From: Chitinophagales bacterium | GTDB lineage: Bacteria; Bacteroidota; Bacteroidia; Chitinophagales; Saprospiraceae | Assembly: GCA_013299105.1 (NCBI GenBank) | Contig: JAAFJY010000033.1 | Coordinates: 1-64,000, forward strand | DNA length: 64,000 nucleotides | Direction of reading: 5' to 3' | In this document: positions 1 to 6,393 of the stretch, in pieces | Layout: the number at the start of each line of letters is the position of its first letter | Numbering within the stretch: position 1 is the stretch's first letter | Notes under the pieces: model-generated | Database searches by the model: none | Told to the model about the DNA's origin: nothing | Seen by the model: the letters and a program-made list of their open reading frames with translations, nothing else | Position numbers and translations under genes: made by a program

Positions 1-1
1 G

Positions 2-85
2 GGGCCGATTACCATGAAAAGAGGATTGGAAAAGTTTGACAACATTGTCGAGGCCTTGAGGATGATCCGAGGGGTGGACAAATAA
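2..85 (+). CDS. 3' end of an unidentified gene (partial)
   Basis: An open frame enters from the left edge and ends at TAA 83-85, giving about 27 residues ending in ALRMIRGVDK. No internal start can be chosen because the gene begins outside the window. A PITMKRG string recalls phage tail-tube proteins, but such proteins continue far beyond that motif, so I assign no function. The downstream 640 bases carry no gene. Confidence 0.4.
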   Translation, partial: GPITMKRGLEKFDNIVEALRMIRGVDK

Positions 86-124
86 ATGGTGATTATTGTT
101 TATTCAACTTGTGCGGGAACGGTA

Positions 125-200
125 GGGCTGTAGGCCCTCAACGTTGGTAGTATGAAGGTCAATATCATGTTTTGTGGGGCTGTAAGTCCCTAATGTTGGT
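125..200 (+). repeat. Two direct 24-bp repeats
   Basis: The 24 bases at 125-148 (beginning GGGCTGTAGGCCCT) recur at 177-200 with three mismatches. They lie in the non-coding stretch between the partial gene and the family I element. No function is apparent. Confidence 0.5.
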
Positions 201-272
201 CAGTCAACGTCATGCAAGCAATCATATTTATTACCAAGATCATGGTGACAGGCATATCTTCTAAATTTTCAG

Positions 273-563
273 TTAGTAACGGTTCAAAAATAAACCTTAC
301 CAAGTTTTTTGATTGCCAGTTGTCAACATCATGGTCAACGTCATGCTGGAAATCCGCAAGATAGAGTGTGGAGTGTGCAAGTGTGAGTTCGGGTGTGGGG
401 GCTTCGAACATAAGTTTAGTCTCCAATGGAAAACGGGGTTTTTCACACTCAAACCCAAACAAACACACCCAAACTCAATTTTATCCGTGTTCCCAAAATA
501 GCCTCGCGCAGCGGGGCAACGCAGTTGCGATTTGGTAAGGTTTATTCGTGGCTTGTCACTTAC
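273..563 (+). repeat. Family I MITE-like element, copy 1
   Basis: A ~291-bp non-coding element whose ends carry the inverted 15-mer AATAAACCTTACCAA (289-303) and its complement (532-546). The interior has a tandem GTCAACATCATG/GTCAACGTCATG and GT-rich and AC-rich halves that can pair (GTGTGAGTT against AACTC/CACAC blocks). Related copies lie at 18621-18938 and, inverted, at 27555-27848. No transposase is encoded. Short ORFs crossing it are products of the repeat. Confidence 0.75.
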
Positions 564-567
564 AAGT

Positions 568-601
568 AAAAAATCATGATTTTTTAAAGCGTCAGAGACG
601 C
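568..601. repeat. Palindrome and hairpin between family I copy 1 and hipB
   Basis: AAAAAATCATGATTTTTT (568-585) is a perfect 18-bp palindrome. It is followed at 589-601 by the GCGTC-AGA-GACGC hairpin. They could terminate transcription from the left before the hipBST promoter. The rest of 602-676 shows nothing I recognise. Confidence 0.4.
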
Positions 602-676
602 TGAAATAGACGTACAAGTCTGGAGACTTTGTATGAGCGGTTCCTAGCTCAATGCCAGTTTTTTTCTTTATAAAAA

Positions 677-692
677 TCACACCATATTGTGA
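677..692. promoter_or_regulatory. Candidate HipB operator, distal
   Basis: TCACA-CCATAT-TGTGA is a perfect inverted repeat with 5-bp arms immediately upstream of the predicted promoter. A related, less perfect site (TCACATTATAGTG) lies at 738-750, with centres about 60 bp apart. HipB-type repressors bind paired palindromes and autoregulate their operons; assignment of these sites to this HipB is inference. Confidence 0.45.
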
Positions 693-698
693 AATGAC

Positions 699-729
699 TT
701 GACTTTTTGATTCTTTTCCTCTATTTTTG
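699..729 (+). promoter_or_regulatory. Bacteroidota-type promoter of hipBST
   Basis: TTG at 699-701 and TATTTTTG at 722-729 are separated by 20 bases, matching the TTG-N20-TAnnTTTG vegetative promoter of this phylum. The -7 box covers the first in-frame TTG at 727, so translation must start further downstream. The two candidate operators bracket this promoter. Confidence 0.55.
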
Positions 730-747
730 TACAAAAATCACATTATA

Positions 748-960
748 GTGTTGGTTTTGCAAATTGGAAAAATCATTAAGGATCGCCGCAAAGAGTTGAG
801 CGTGACCCAGCCTGAATTGGCCGAATTGGCTCAAATCAGTGTAAATACCCTTTACAAAGTAGAAAGGGGCCAAGCCAACCCATCTTTGGAGGTATTGGAA
901 AAAATTCTTGACACCTTAGGATTGGAAATCCAAATCAAAGTGAAAGCTAATGGGGGCTAA
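748..960 (+). CDS. hipB: HipB-like XRE-family DNA-binding protein
   Basis: A helix-turn-helix protein of about 70 residues. The motif runs from DRRKELSVTQPELAELAQIS to the recognition helix VNTLYKVERGQANPSLE, followed by a short basic tail. It has no ATG: in-frame codons are TTG 727 (inside the -7 box), GTG 748, TTG 751 and TTG 757; I chose GTG 748. It is the first gene of a three-gene operon, 10 bp before hipS, and should bind the operator palindromes around its own promoter as the transcriptional repressor. In known HipBST systems HipB modulates the operon while HipS is the direct antitoxin. Confidence 0.75.
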   Translation: MLVLQIGKIIKDRRKELSVTQPELAELAQISVNTLYKVERGQANPSLEVLEKILDTLGLEIQIKVKANGG

Positions 961-970
961 TTGAATACAG

Positions 971-1294
971 ATGAGAAAAGTAGCCGTTTATATCAAGGAT
1001 GAATACGCAGGAGAACTGATGGAAGAAAATCGGCGGCATTATGTATTTCGTTACGACCCGGTCTATTTTGCCAATCCCAACAAGCCTCCAGTCAGCCTAA
1101 CTTTGCCCAAAACCCAGGCGGAATACCACAGCACCTACCTTTTCCCCTACTTTTTTAATGTGCTCAGCGAAGGAGAAAACCGCGTTTTGCAAAGTCGTGC
1201 TTTTCAAATCGACGAAAACGACCATTTTGGCATCATGATGGAAACTGCGACCCATGATGTGATTGGTGCGGTCAAGGTCAAAGTAATTGAATGA
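971..1294 (+). CDS. hipS: HipS-like antitoxin (detached HipA N-terminal subdomain)
   Basis: A protein of 107 residues that matches in length and style the N-subdomain 1 of HipA: an initial strand (VAVYIKDEYAGEL), a YDPVYF segment, SLTLP, and the LFPYFFNVLSEGE block corresponding to the FDNLLPEG motif of full-length HipA. In canonical HipA this region is fused to the kinase; here it is a separate gene between hipB and the kinase, as in the E. coli O127 HipBST system, where HipS neutralises the kinase. Its stop overlaps the hipT start (ATGA, 1291-1294), implying translational coupling. It contains no tryptophan. Identification rests on architecture and motif resemblance. Confidence 0.75.
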   Translation: MRKVAVYIKDEYAGELMEENRRHYVFRYDPVYFANPNKPPVSLTLPKTQAEYHSTYLFPYFFNVLSEGENRVLQSRAFQIDENDHFGIMMETATHDVIGAVKVKVIE

Positions 1295-2301
1295 TGGAAG
1301 AGGGCCTTGTGATCAATAATTGCCCGGGAACTTTGGCGGTTGGTTTCGACACTTACAGCCCTAAATGCCTGCGTAAGCTTTTTGGAGGTAAAAAGGTTTC
1401 GCCTTTTTTGACTTTCAATAACCTAAAGGATGAATGGACGGGCGAACTATTTTTTGCGAGCCGAAAAAGAGCCTCTATCTCAGGTGTGCAACAAAAAATC
1501 AGTTTTGTTCTGGACAATAGAGACCTACGGCCCATTGATGAAGGAGAGCAAGGCACTTATATTTTGAAGCCTATTCCCAGAGATTTGCGCAAAGTTGATC
1601 AGGTACCAGCCAACGAACACCTAAGCATGCAAATCGCCCAACAAGTTTTTGGCCTGGAAACCGCCGAAAACTGCCTGGTATTTTTTAAAAATGGTGAACC
1701 TGCCTACTTGACCAAAAGATTTGACGTGGGCACGGACGGGGCAAAAAAACGTCAAGAAGATTTTGCCACTTTAGCCGGGAAAAGCAGCGATAGTGACGGC
1801 CCTGATTACAAATACAATTACAGTTACGAGGAAATTGGCAGCTTGATCAAGCAGTATTTGCCAGTGTGGAGAATCGAAATGCCCAAGTTTTTTGCCCTGC
1901 TCATTTTCAATTACCTGATCAGTAACGGAGATGCCCACCTGAAAAATTTCTCAATTCTAGAGACCCCAAGTGGTGATTTTCGCTTGAGCCCAGCTTATGA
2001 CCTCATCAATACCCATTTGCATGTGGACGATAGTGATTTCGCCTTGGATCGAGGTTTGTTTGCGGATAATTTTCAATCACCTTATCGTTTGAAAAGAGGC
2101 CATGCTAGTAAATCAGATTTTTTGGAGTTGGCCAGAAGATTGGAAATAAAACCTACAATTGCGCAACAGGTTTTGCATAAATTCGTGGATACACCAGCTT
2201 TATTGTTGGGTTTGATCGAACGTTCTTTTTTGAGCGAAAAAAATAAACGTGCTTACCTGCAAGACTACCGCAGTCGTTTGAATTTGTTGTTGGAAAAATA
2301 A
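1291..2301 (+). CDS. hipT: HipT-like serine/threonine kinase toxin
   Basis: A protein of 336 residues equal to the HipA kinase core without its N-subdomain 1. Visible features: an SIS motif at residues 62-64 inside RASISGVQQK, the position of the regulatory autophosphorylation serines in HipT/HipA; ATP-binding lysine K93 in YILKP; a glutamate near 109; catalytic loop NGDAHLKN with D214; and metal-binding D237 in SPAYDL. HipA-family kinases phosphorylate aminoacyl-tRNA synthetases and arrest growth (GltX for HipA, TrpS for E. coli HipT); the target here is unknown. Two ATGs in a row (1291 and 1294) are both possible starts. It is the last gene of the operon. All key residues are present, so it appears active. 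Confidence 0.85.
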   Translation: MMEEGLVINNCPGTLAVGFDTYSPKCLRKLFGGKKVSPFLTFNNLKDEWTGELFFASRKRASISGVQQKISFVLDNRDLRPIDEGEQGTYILKPIPRDLRKVDQVPANEHLSMQIAQQVFGLETAENCLVFFKNGEPAYLTKRFDVGTDGAKKRQEDFATLAGKSSDSDGPDYKYNYSYEEIGSLIKQYLPVWRIEMPKFFALLIFNYLISNGDAHLKNFSILETPSGDFRLSPAYDLINTHLHVDDSDFALDRGLFADNFQSPYRLKRGHASKSDFLELARRLEIKPTIAQQVLHKFVDTPALLLGLIERSFLSEKNKRAYLQDYRSRLNLLLEK

Positions 2302-2370
2302 AGTTCGAGAGAAAAATCATCAAAGCCCGCAACGATACTCTATTAACAACTAACCATTAACCATTAACCA

Positions 2371-3627
2371 CTATTTAAACCGTATCTTATACACCACGCT
2401 GGTCTTCTTGTCCACGTTTTCCCAAAGCGGACCACTTTCAATGAGGTGAATGGCCTCTTGGTCGCAGCCAAAGCCAATGCCTCGAATTACGCTGACTTGG
2501 GTAGGTGTGCCATCGGGCTTGAAACGGAATTCCAACACCACATCACCACTCACTGAGGATTGTTTGGCGGCCCAGGGCATTTCCAGGTTTTCCTTGATGT
2601 GCTTGCTCAGGGCTTCAAAACCACCAACCGGGCGGGGCACACCCGTTCCGCTTGAGCGATCAGACTTTTCAAAAGAGCGTTTTTTTGCATTTACTTCGCG
2701 TTGCAAAACCACTTGCTCGCTTGGTTCGTTGATGTTCAAAGTCTGGGATGCAAAACCAGCCGGGGCGATGGTCACCTGCTCAGGTGCATTGGGTGGCAGC
2801 TCAAAATCGCCTTCATTATTGGTGAATGAGAAACGCTGTGGCTGGGCTTCGATGGGAATGCCGACCAGGGGCTTGCCTTCTTCGTCGCGGATATTGCCGC
2901 CGAGGAAGTTGACCGACTTGCGGCTCATGTTCGGTGCTGTATTGCGGGTTTTCAGGTCTTTGGTCTGTTGGTCCGAAGTGATGGCGGGCGACTTAGGCAC
3001 TGGCTTACTGGCCGATTCTTCAAGGGGTGGCGCAGGGGCGGCCCCACTTTTTGTGCCATCAAAATTTTCTTCTTCATTCATCAACGCAGCGATTTCAGAC
3101 TCTTCCGCTGCTGCGGCGTCGGCTTGAGGGGCTTTTCCTTTGCCTGCCTGTTTGGGAGGAGTAGCGGTTTTCGCTTTTTCGTTGATCCGAGTAGGCGTTT
3201 CTGTTATTTTTTCATCCAGCAGGGCGATGGGCGCATTTTCAGCTTCGCCGCTGGGTTGTGCTTTTTCTTCGGTAATGGGCAAATCGGTCTGGGCCAAATT
3301 GGCATCTTTTTCAGGCCCCAAATAACGCTGCACAGCCAAAACCGCAATCAACAAAACTGTACTGGCGGCCACTGCTTGCGGCAACCAAATGGGAAAGAGG
3401 CGACGGCTTTGACCGCTCACCCCAGCACCCGCTTTTTCTTCAAGGCGCTGCCTGATCTCGTCCAGTTTGTCCTCGTGTTTGCCAGAGGGCCGTGACTGGT
3501 AGCCCTCCCAGGCGTCCTTCAGAAAGGGATCGTCCGACTTTCTGAGGTCCTGCTCCAAGCGCTCTTGCTCTCGCCAGGTCATGCGCCCGTCGAGCCAACG
3601 TTGGAATATGGAGTTCTTGCTGTCCAT
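2371..3627 (-). CDS. Anti-sigma-like membrane protein with carboxypeptidase-regulatory and TonB C-terminal domains
   Basis: A protein of 418 residues from ATG 3627; a longer frame to 3678 would overlap the sigma gene and is less likely. Order: an N-terminal cytoplasmic segment (WLDGRMTWREQERLEQDL, resembling anti-sigma helices) at about 5-60; one membrane helix at about 82-100; a long Ala/Pro/Glu-rich linker; a carboxypeptidase-regulatory-like beta domain at about 240-310 (GNIRDEEGKPLVGIP); and a TonB-like C-terminus at about 325-418 (SGDVVLEFRFKPDGTPTQVS, invariant-style GCDQEAIHLI). It follows the ECF sigma gene by 14 bp, so it is probably the partner anti-sigma factor linking an envelope signal to the sigma factor. 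No canonical anti-sigma zinc motif is visible. Confidence 0.7.
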   Translation of the reverse strand: MDSKNSIFQRWLDGRMTWREQERLEQDLRKSDDPFLKDAWEGYQSRPSGKHEDKLDEIRQRLEEKAGAGVSGQSRRLFPIWLPQAVAASTVLLIAVLAVQRYLGPEKDANLAQTDLPITEEKAQPSGEAENAPIALLDEKITETPTRINEKAKTATPPKQAGKGKAPQADAAAAEESEIAALMNEEENFDGTKSGAAPAPPLEESASKPVPKSPAITSDQQTKDLKTRNTAPNMSRKSVNFLGGNIRDEEGKPLVGIPIEAQPQRFSFTNNEGDFELPPNAPEQVTIAPAGFASQTLNINEPSEQVVLQREVNAKKRSFEKSDRSSGTGVPRPVGGFEALSKHIKENLEMPWAAKQSSVSGDVVLEFRFKPDGTPTQVSVIRGIGFGCDQEAIHLIESGPLWENVDKKTSVVYKIRFK

Positions 3628-3641
3628 TGAATTAGTATAGG

Positions 3642-4241
3642 TTACACTTCCAGGGTTTTTACACTGCTTGACATGCACTGCTTGAGGTTACGCCGTCCGT
3701 TCTGAATATGAGAACGCACGAGCCCCAAGTCCAGTTTTTGTGCATCAGCAATGTCCTGGTAACTTTTGTCGTCAAAATAAAATAGGCGCAGGCAATCTTG
3801 CTGGATGGCATTTAAAGTCTGGATGCATTGCTCCAGGGCTTGCAGGGCCAGTTCCTTGTTGCTTGCGGCTTGCTTGTCGTCATCAGGATGCAACAGGGGT
3901 AAAGAATGCATAAGTTCAGGGTCAAAACTTTGCGAAAAATCTCGCCCAGCCTTGCGCAACTGCATCAGACAGTGGTTTTTGGCCAACACATACAACCAGG
4001 GTCGAAACTGCCCGATGTCGTGTTTTTTGGCTTTTTCCACTAATTCCTCAAAAATATCCATCACCGCATCCGCCGCTTTTTCTTCTTCGCCCAAGTACTT
4101 GAGGCATACCCCGTACACCAGCTCAGTATGGCGGGAATAGAGGTTGCCCAATACGCCCAAATCTCCTTGCTGGCGGTACTGGGCCAGCAAAGCCTCGTCG
4201 CTCTGGGGCGGCGTTTTGGAGGAGAAAAGGCGAAATTTCAT
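3642..4241 (-). CDS. ECF-type RNA polymerase sigma factor
   Basis: A sigma-70 family protein of 199 residues. Region 2 spans about 15-85 (LYSRHTELVYGVCLKYLG, then FRPWLYVLAKNHCLMQLRK) and region 4 about 130-190 (LNAIQQDCLRLFYFDDKSYQDIADAQKLDLGLVRSHIQNGRRNLK, a clear helix-turn-helix). It directs RNA polymerase to envelope-stress-type promoters. It is transcribed with the downstream anti-sigma/TonB-like gene and diverges from the VWA gene at 4392, a plausible target. The 150-bp divergent region holds no obvious TTG-N20-TAnnTTTG pair, so its promoter may be ECF-type. Confidence 0.88.
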   Translation of the reverse strand: MKFRLFSSKTPPQSDEALLAQYRQQGDLGVLGNLYSRHTELVYGVCLKYLGEEEKAADAVMDIFEELVEKAKKHDIGQFRPWLYVLAKNHCLMQLRKAGRDFSQSFDPELMHSLPLLHPDDDKQAASNKELALQALEQCIQTLNAIQQDCLRLFYFDDKSYQDIADAQKLDLGLVRSHIQNGRRNLKQCMSSSVKTLEV

Positions 4242-4391
4242 GGTTCCTCAGTGGTGTTTGGCGTTTGTTTCAGGGATTTAGAATCCGAAAATTAAGCTTT
4301 CCACGCTAAAAAAGCCAGATTTTTTTTGAAGTACGTGTGTAATTTCTACAAAAGCCACATCCAAAGGTAAAACTTACAAAATCCAAACGCC

Positions 4392-6284
4392 ATGATTTAC
4401 AAACTCCTAAGCTTTACTTTGATTGCCAGCCTGATGGCTTGGTATAACCCGAAACCTGCGGATGAGAAGACTTATACGCTCGAAGGAAAAGTTCAAGATG
4501 CCAACGGGGAGGGCCTGATTGGGGCCACCGTTCTAGTGAAGGGTACGAAAAATGGTGTCGCTACCGATTTCGATGGAAAGTACAAATTGACTGTAAAAGA
4601 TTCTTGTAACGAATTGAATGTACACTACACTGGTTATCAATCCCAAACTATCCAACAATGTGCAGGTAGTTTTCTTGAACTAACCTTGTCCACAAGTGAT
4701 CTACAATTGGATGAACTAGTTATAACTGCTCAGGGATCTGAAAGAAAAAGTATTGCCAAAAAAGACAGACATATCAAGCCGAGCGCCCTACCAAAAGGTG
4801 GTCACCCCATGCAATATGCTTCTCCAACAACACCCCAACACAACACCGAAAACTACGCCCACATCGAAGAAAACCGCTTCCACCGGGTGAGCCAAGAGCC
4901 CCTCTCTACTTTTTCGATCGATGTGGACGCGGCTTCCTACTCCAACCTGCGCCGCTTCATCAACGACGGCCAAGCCCCGCCCGCCGATGCCGTGCGCATT
5001 GAAGAAATGATCAATTATTTCGACTACGATTATCCCGAGCCCAGCAGCGAACACCCTTTTTCCATCACCGCCGAATTGGGTGCCTGCCCCTGGGAACCCA
5101 AGCACCAACTCTTGCACCTGGGCTTGCAAGGCCGCCACATTCCTGCCGAAAAACTGCCCAAGGCCAACCTGGTTTTCCTGGTCGATGTATCGGGCAGCAT
5201 GGATGCTCCGAATAAACTGGCCCTGGTGCAATCCTCACTCAAGCTGCTGGTCGAACAACTGCGCCCTGAAGACCGCGTAGCGATGGTGGTGTATGCTGGC
5301 GCTGCTGGCGTGGTCCTGGAATCGACCGCAGGCAGTCAAAAAACCAAAATCCGCGAAGCCATTGACCAACTCCAGGCTGGCGGCTCTACGGCTGGCGGCG
5401 AAGGCATCAAACTGGCCTACAAAATCGCCCAGCAAAACCTGGTCAAAAGTGGCAACAACCGCGTGATCCTCTGCACCGACGGCGACTTCAACGTAGGCAT
5501 CAGCAGCGATGGCGACCTGGTGCGCATGATCGAGGAAGAGCGCAAATCGGGCGTGTTTCTCACCGTTTTGGGCTACGGCATGGGCAATTACCAAGACCAT
5601 AAAATGCAGCAACTGGCCGACAAAGGCAATGGCAACCACGCTTACATCGACAACCTCGACGAAGCCCGCAAAACCCTCGTGCACGAGTTTGGTGGCACCA
5701 TGTACACCATCGCCAAGGACGTAAAGCTGCAACTCGAATTCAACCCTGCTCAGGTAGCAGGCTATCGGCTGGTGGGCTACGAGAACCGGGTTTTGGAAAA
5801 CGAAGACTTCGACGACGACCAAAAGGACGCGGGCGAACTCGGCGCGGGCCATACCGTAACCGCCCTGTATGAAATCATCCCAGCTGGGGTGGAAAGCAAG
5901 CTCTTGGCTGATGACAAACCCCTGAAGTACCAGGAAAAAGTCGAAACCCCCAAAAACAACAAAAACACTACCAAAGAACTGCTGACGGTCAAATTCCGCT
6001 ACAAAGCCCCTGATGGCGATAAAAGTGAACTACTGGAAGAAGTAGTGATGGCAGATGCGGGCAAAAACAAAGCTGGCGAAAACTTCTACTGGTCGGCGGC
6101 AGTGGCCGAGTTTGGCATGTTGCTGCGCGATTCAAAATTCAAGGGCAGCAGCACTTTTGAATCCTGCAAAATCCTGGCCAAAAACGCCCGTGGCAAAGAC
6201 GATGAAGGCTACCGCGCCGAAATGATCCGCTTGCTGGAGGCGGTGGCACTGCTGGGTAAGAAGGAATTGCGGGCGGAGAAATAG
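4392..6284 (+). CDS. Secreted von Willebrand factor A (YfbK-like) protein
   Basis: A protein of 630 residues. It starts with a hydrophobic segment (MIYKLLSFTLIASLMAW), then a carboxypeptidase-regulatory-like domain at about 28-105 (GLIGATVLVKGT, FDGKYKL), as in the N-terminus of SusC-type receptors but without a plug or barrel. A low-complexity stretch leads into the YfbK-type region (STFSIDVDAASYSNLRRFI at ~173-190). The VWA domain has a complete MIDAS: DVSGSM at ~263-268, a Thr in GGSTAGGEG, and CTDGDFNVG. A YfbK-family C-terminal region follows. VWA domains bind ligands through a metal ion; the ligand is unknown. It is divergent from the ECF sigma operon. Confidence 0.82.
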   Translation: MIYKLLSFTLIASLMAWYNPKPADEKTYTLEGKVQDANGEGLIGATVLVKGTKNGVATDFDGKYKLTVKDSCNELNVHYTGYQSQTIQQCAGSFLELTLSTSDLQLDELVITAQGSERKSIAKKDRHIKPSALPKGGHPMQYASPTTPQHNTENYAHIEENRFHRVSQEPLSTFSIDVDAASYSNLRRFINDGQAPPADAVRIEEMINYFDYDYPEPSSEHPFSITAELGACPWEPKHQLLHLGLQGRHIPAEKLPKANLVFLVDVSGSMDAPNKLALVQSSLKLLVEQLRPEDRVAMVVYAGAAGVVLESTAGSQKTKIREAIDQLQAGGSTAGGEGIKLAYKIAQQNLVKSGNNRVILCTDGDFNVGISSDGDLVRMIEEERKSGVFLTVLGYGMGNYQDHKMQQLADKGNGNHAYIDNLDEARKTLVHEFGGTMYTIAKDVKLQLEFNPAQVAGYRLVGYENRVLENEDFDDDQKDAGELGAGHTVTALYEIIPAGVESKLLADDKPLKYQEKVETPKNNKNTTKELLTVKFRYKAPDGDKSELLEEVVMADAGKNKAGENFYWSAAVAEFGMLLRDSKFKGSSTFESCKILAKNARGKDDEGYRAEMIRLLEAVALLGKKELRAEK

Positions 6285-6300
6285 AAATTTGGTGTCAACA

Positions 6301-6335
6301 GAACAGCCCGGATTATCTTGAACTCCGGGCTGTTC
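6301..6335. terminator. Hairpin between convergent genes
   Basis: GAACAGCCCGGA (6301-6312) pairs perfectly with TCCGGGCTGTTC (6324-6335) across an 11-base loop. It lies 17 bp after the VWA stop and before the convergent end of the first permease. There is no long T-run on either side, so it may be a processing or bidirectional stop signal rather than a classic terminator. Confidence 0.6.
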
Positions 6336-6393
6336 CCTTGGTACTTTGTCCGAGAATAGCTTTAAAAATCAAAAATCCTCCCATTTACCCAAA

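Noticed and set aside
2-85. Phage tail-tube protein end
   Set aside because: PITMKRG fits such proteins, but only 20 residues follow it here, whereas the family continues much further; no phage genes follow.
297-734. 145-codon minus-strand frame near the left end
   Set aside because: It runs through family I copy 1 and the hipB promoter; related frames in other copies are not conserved.
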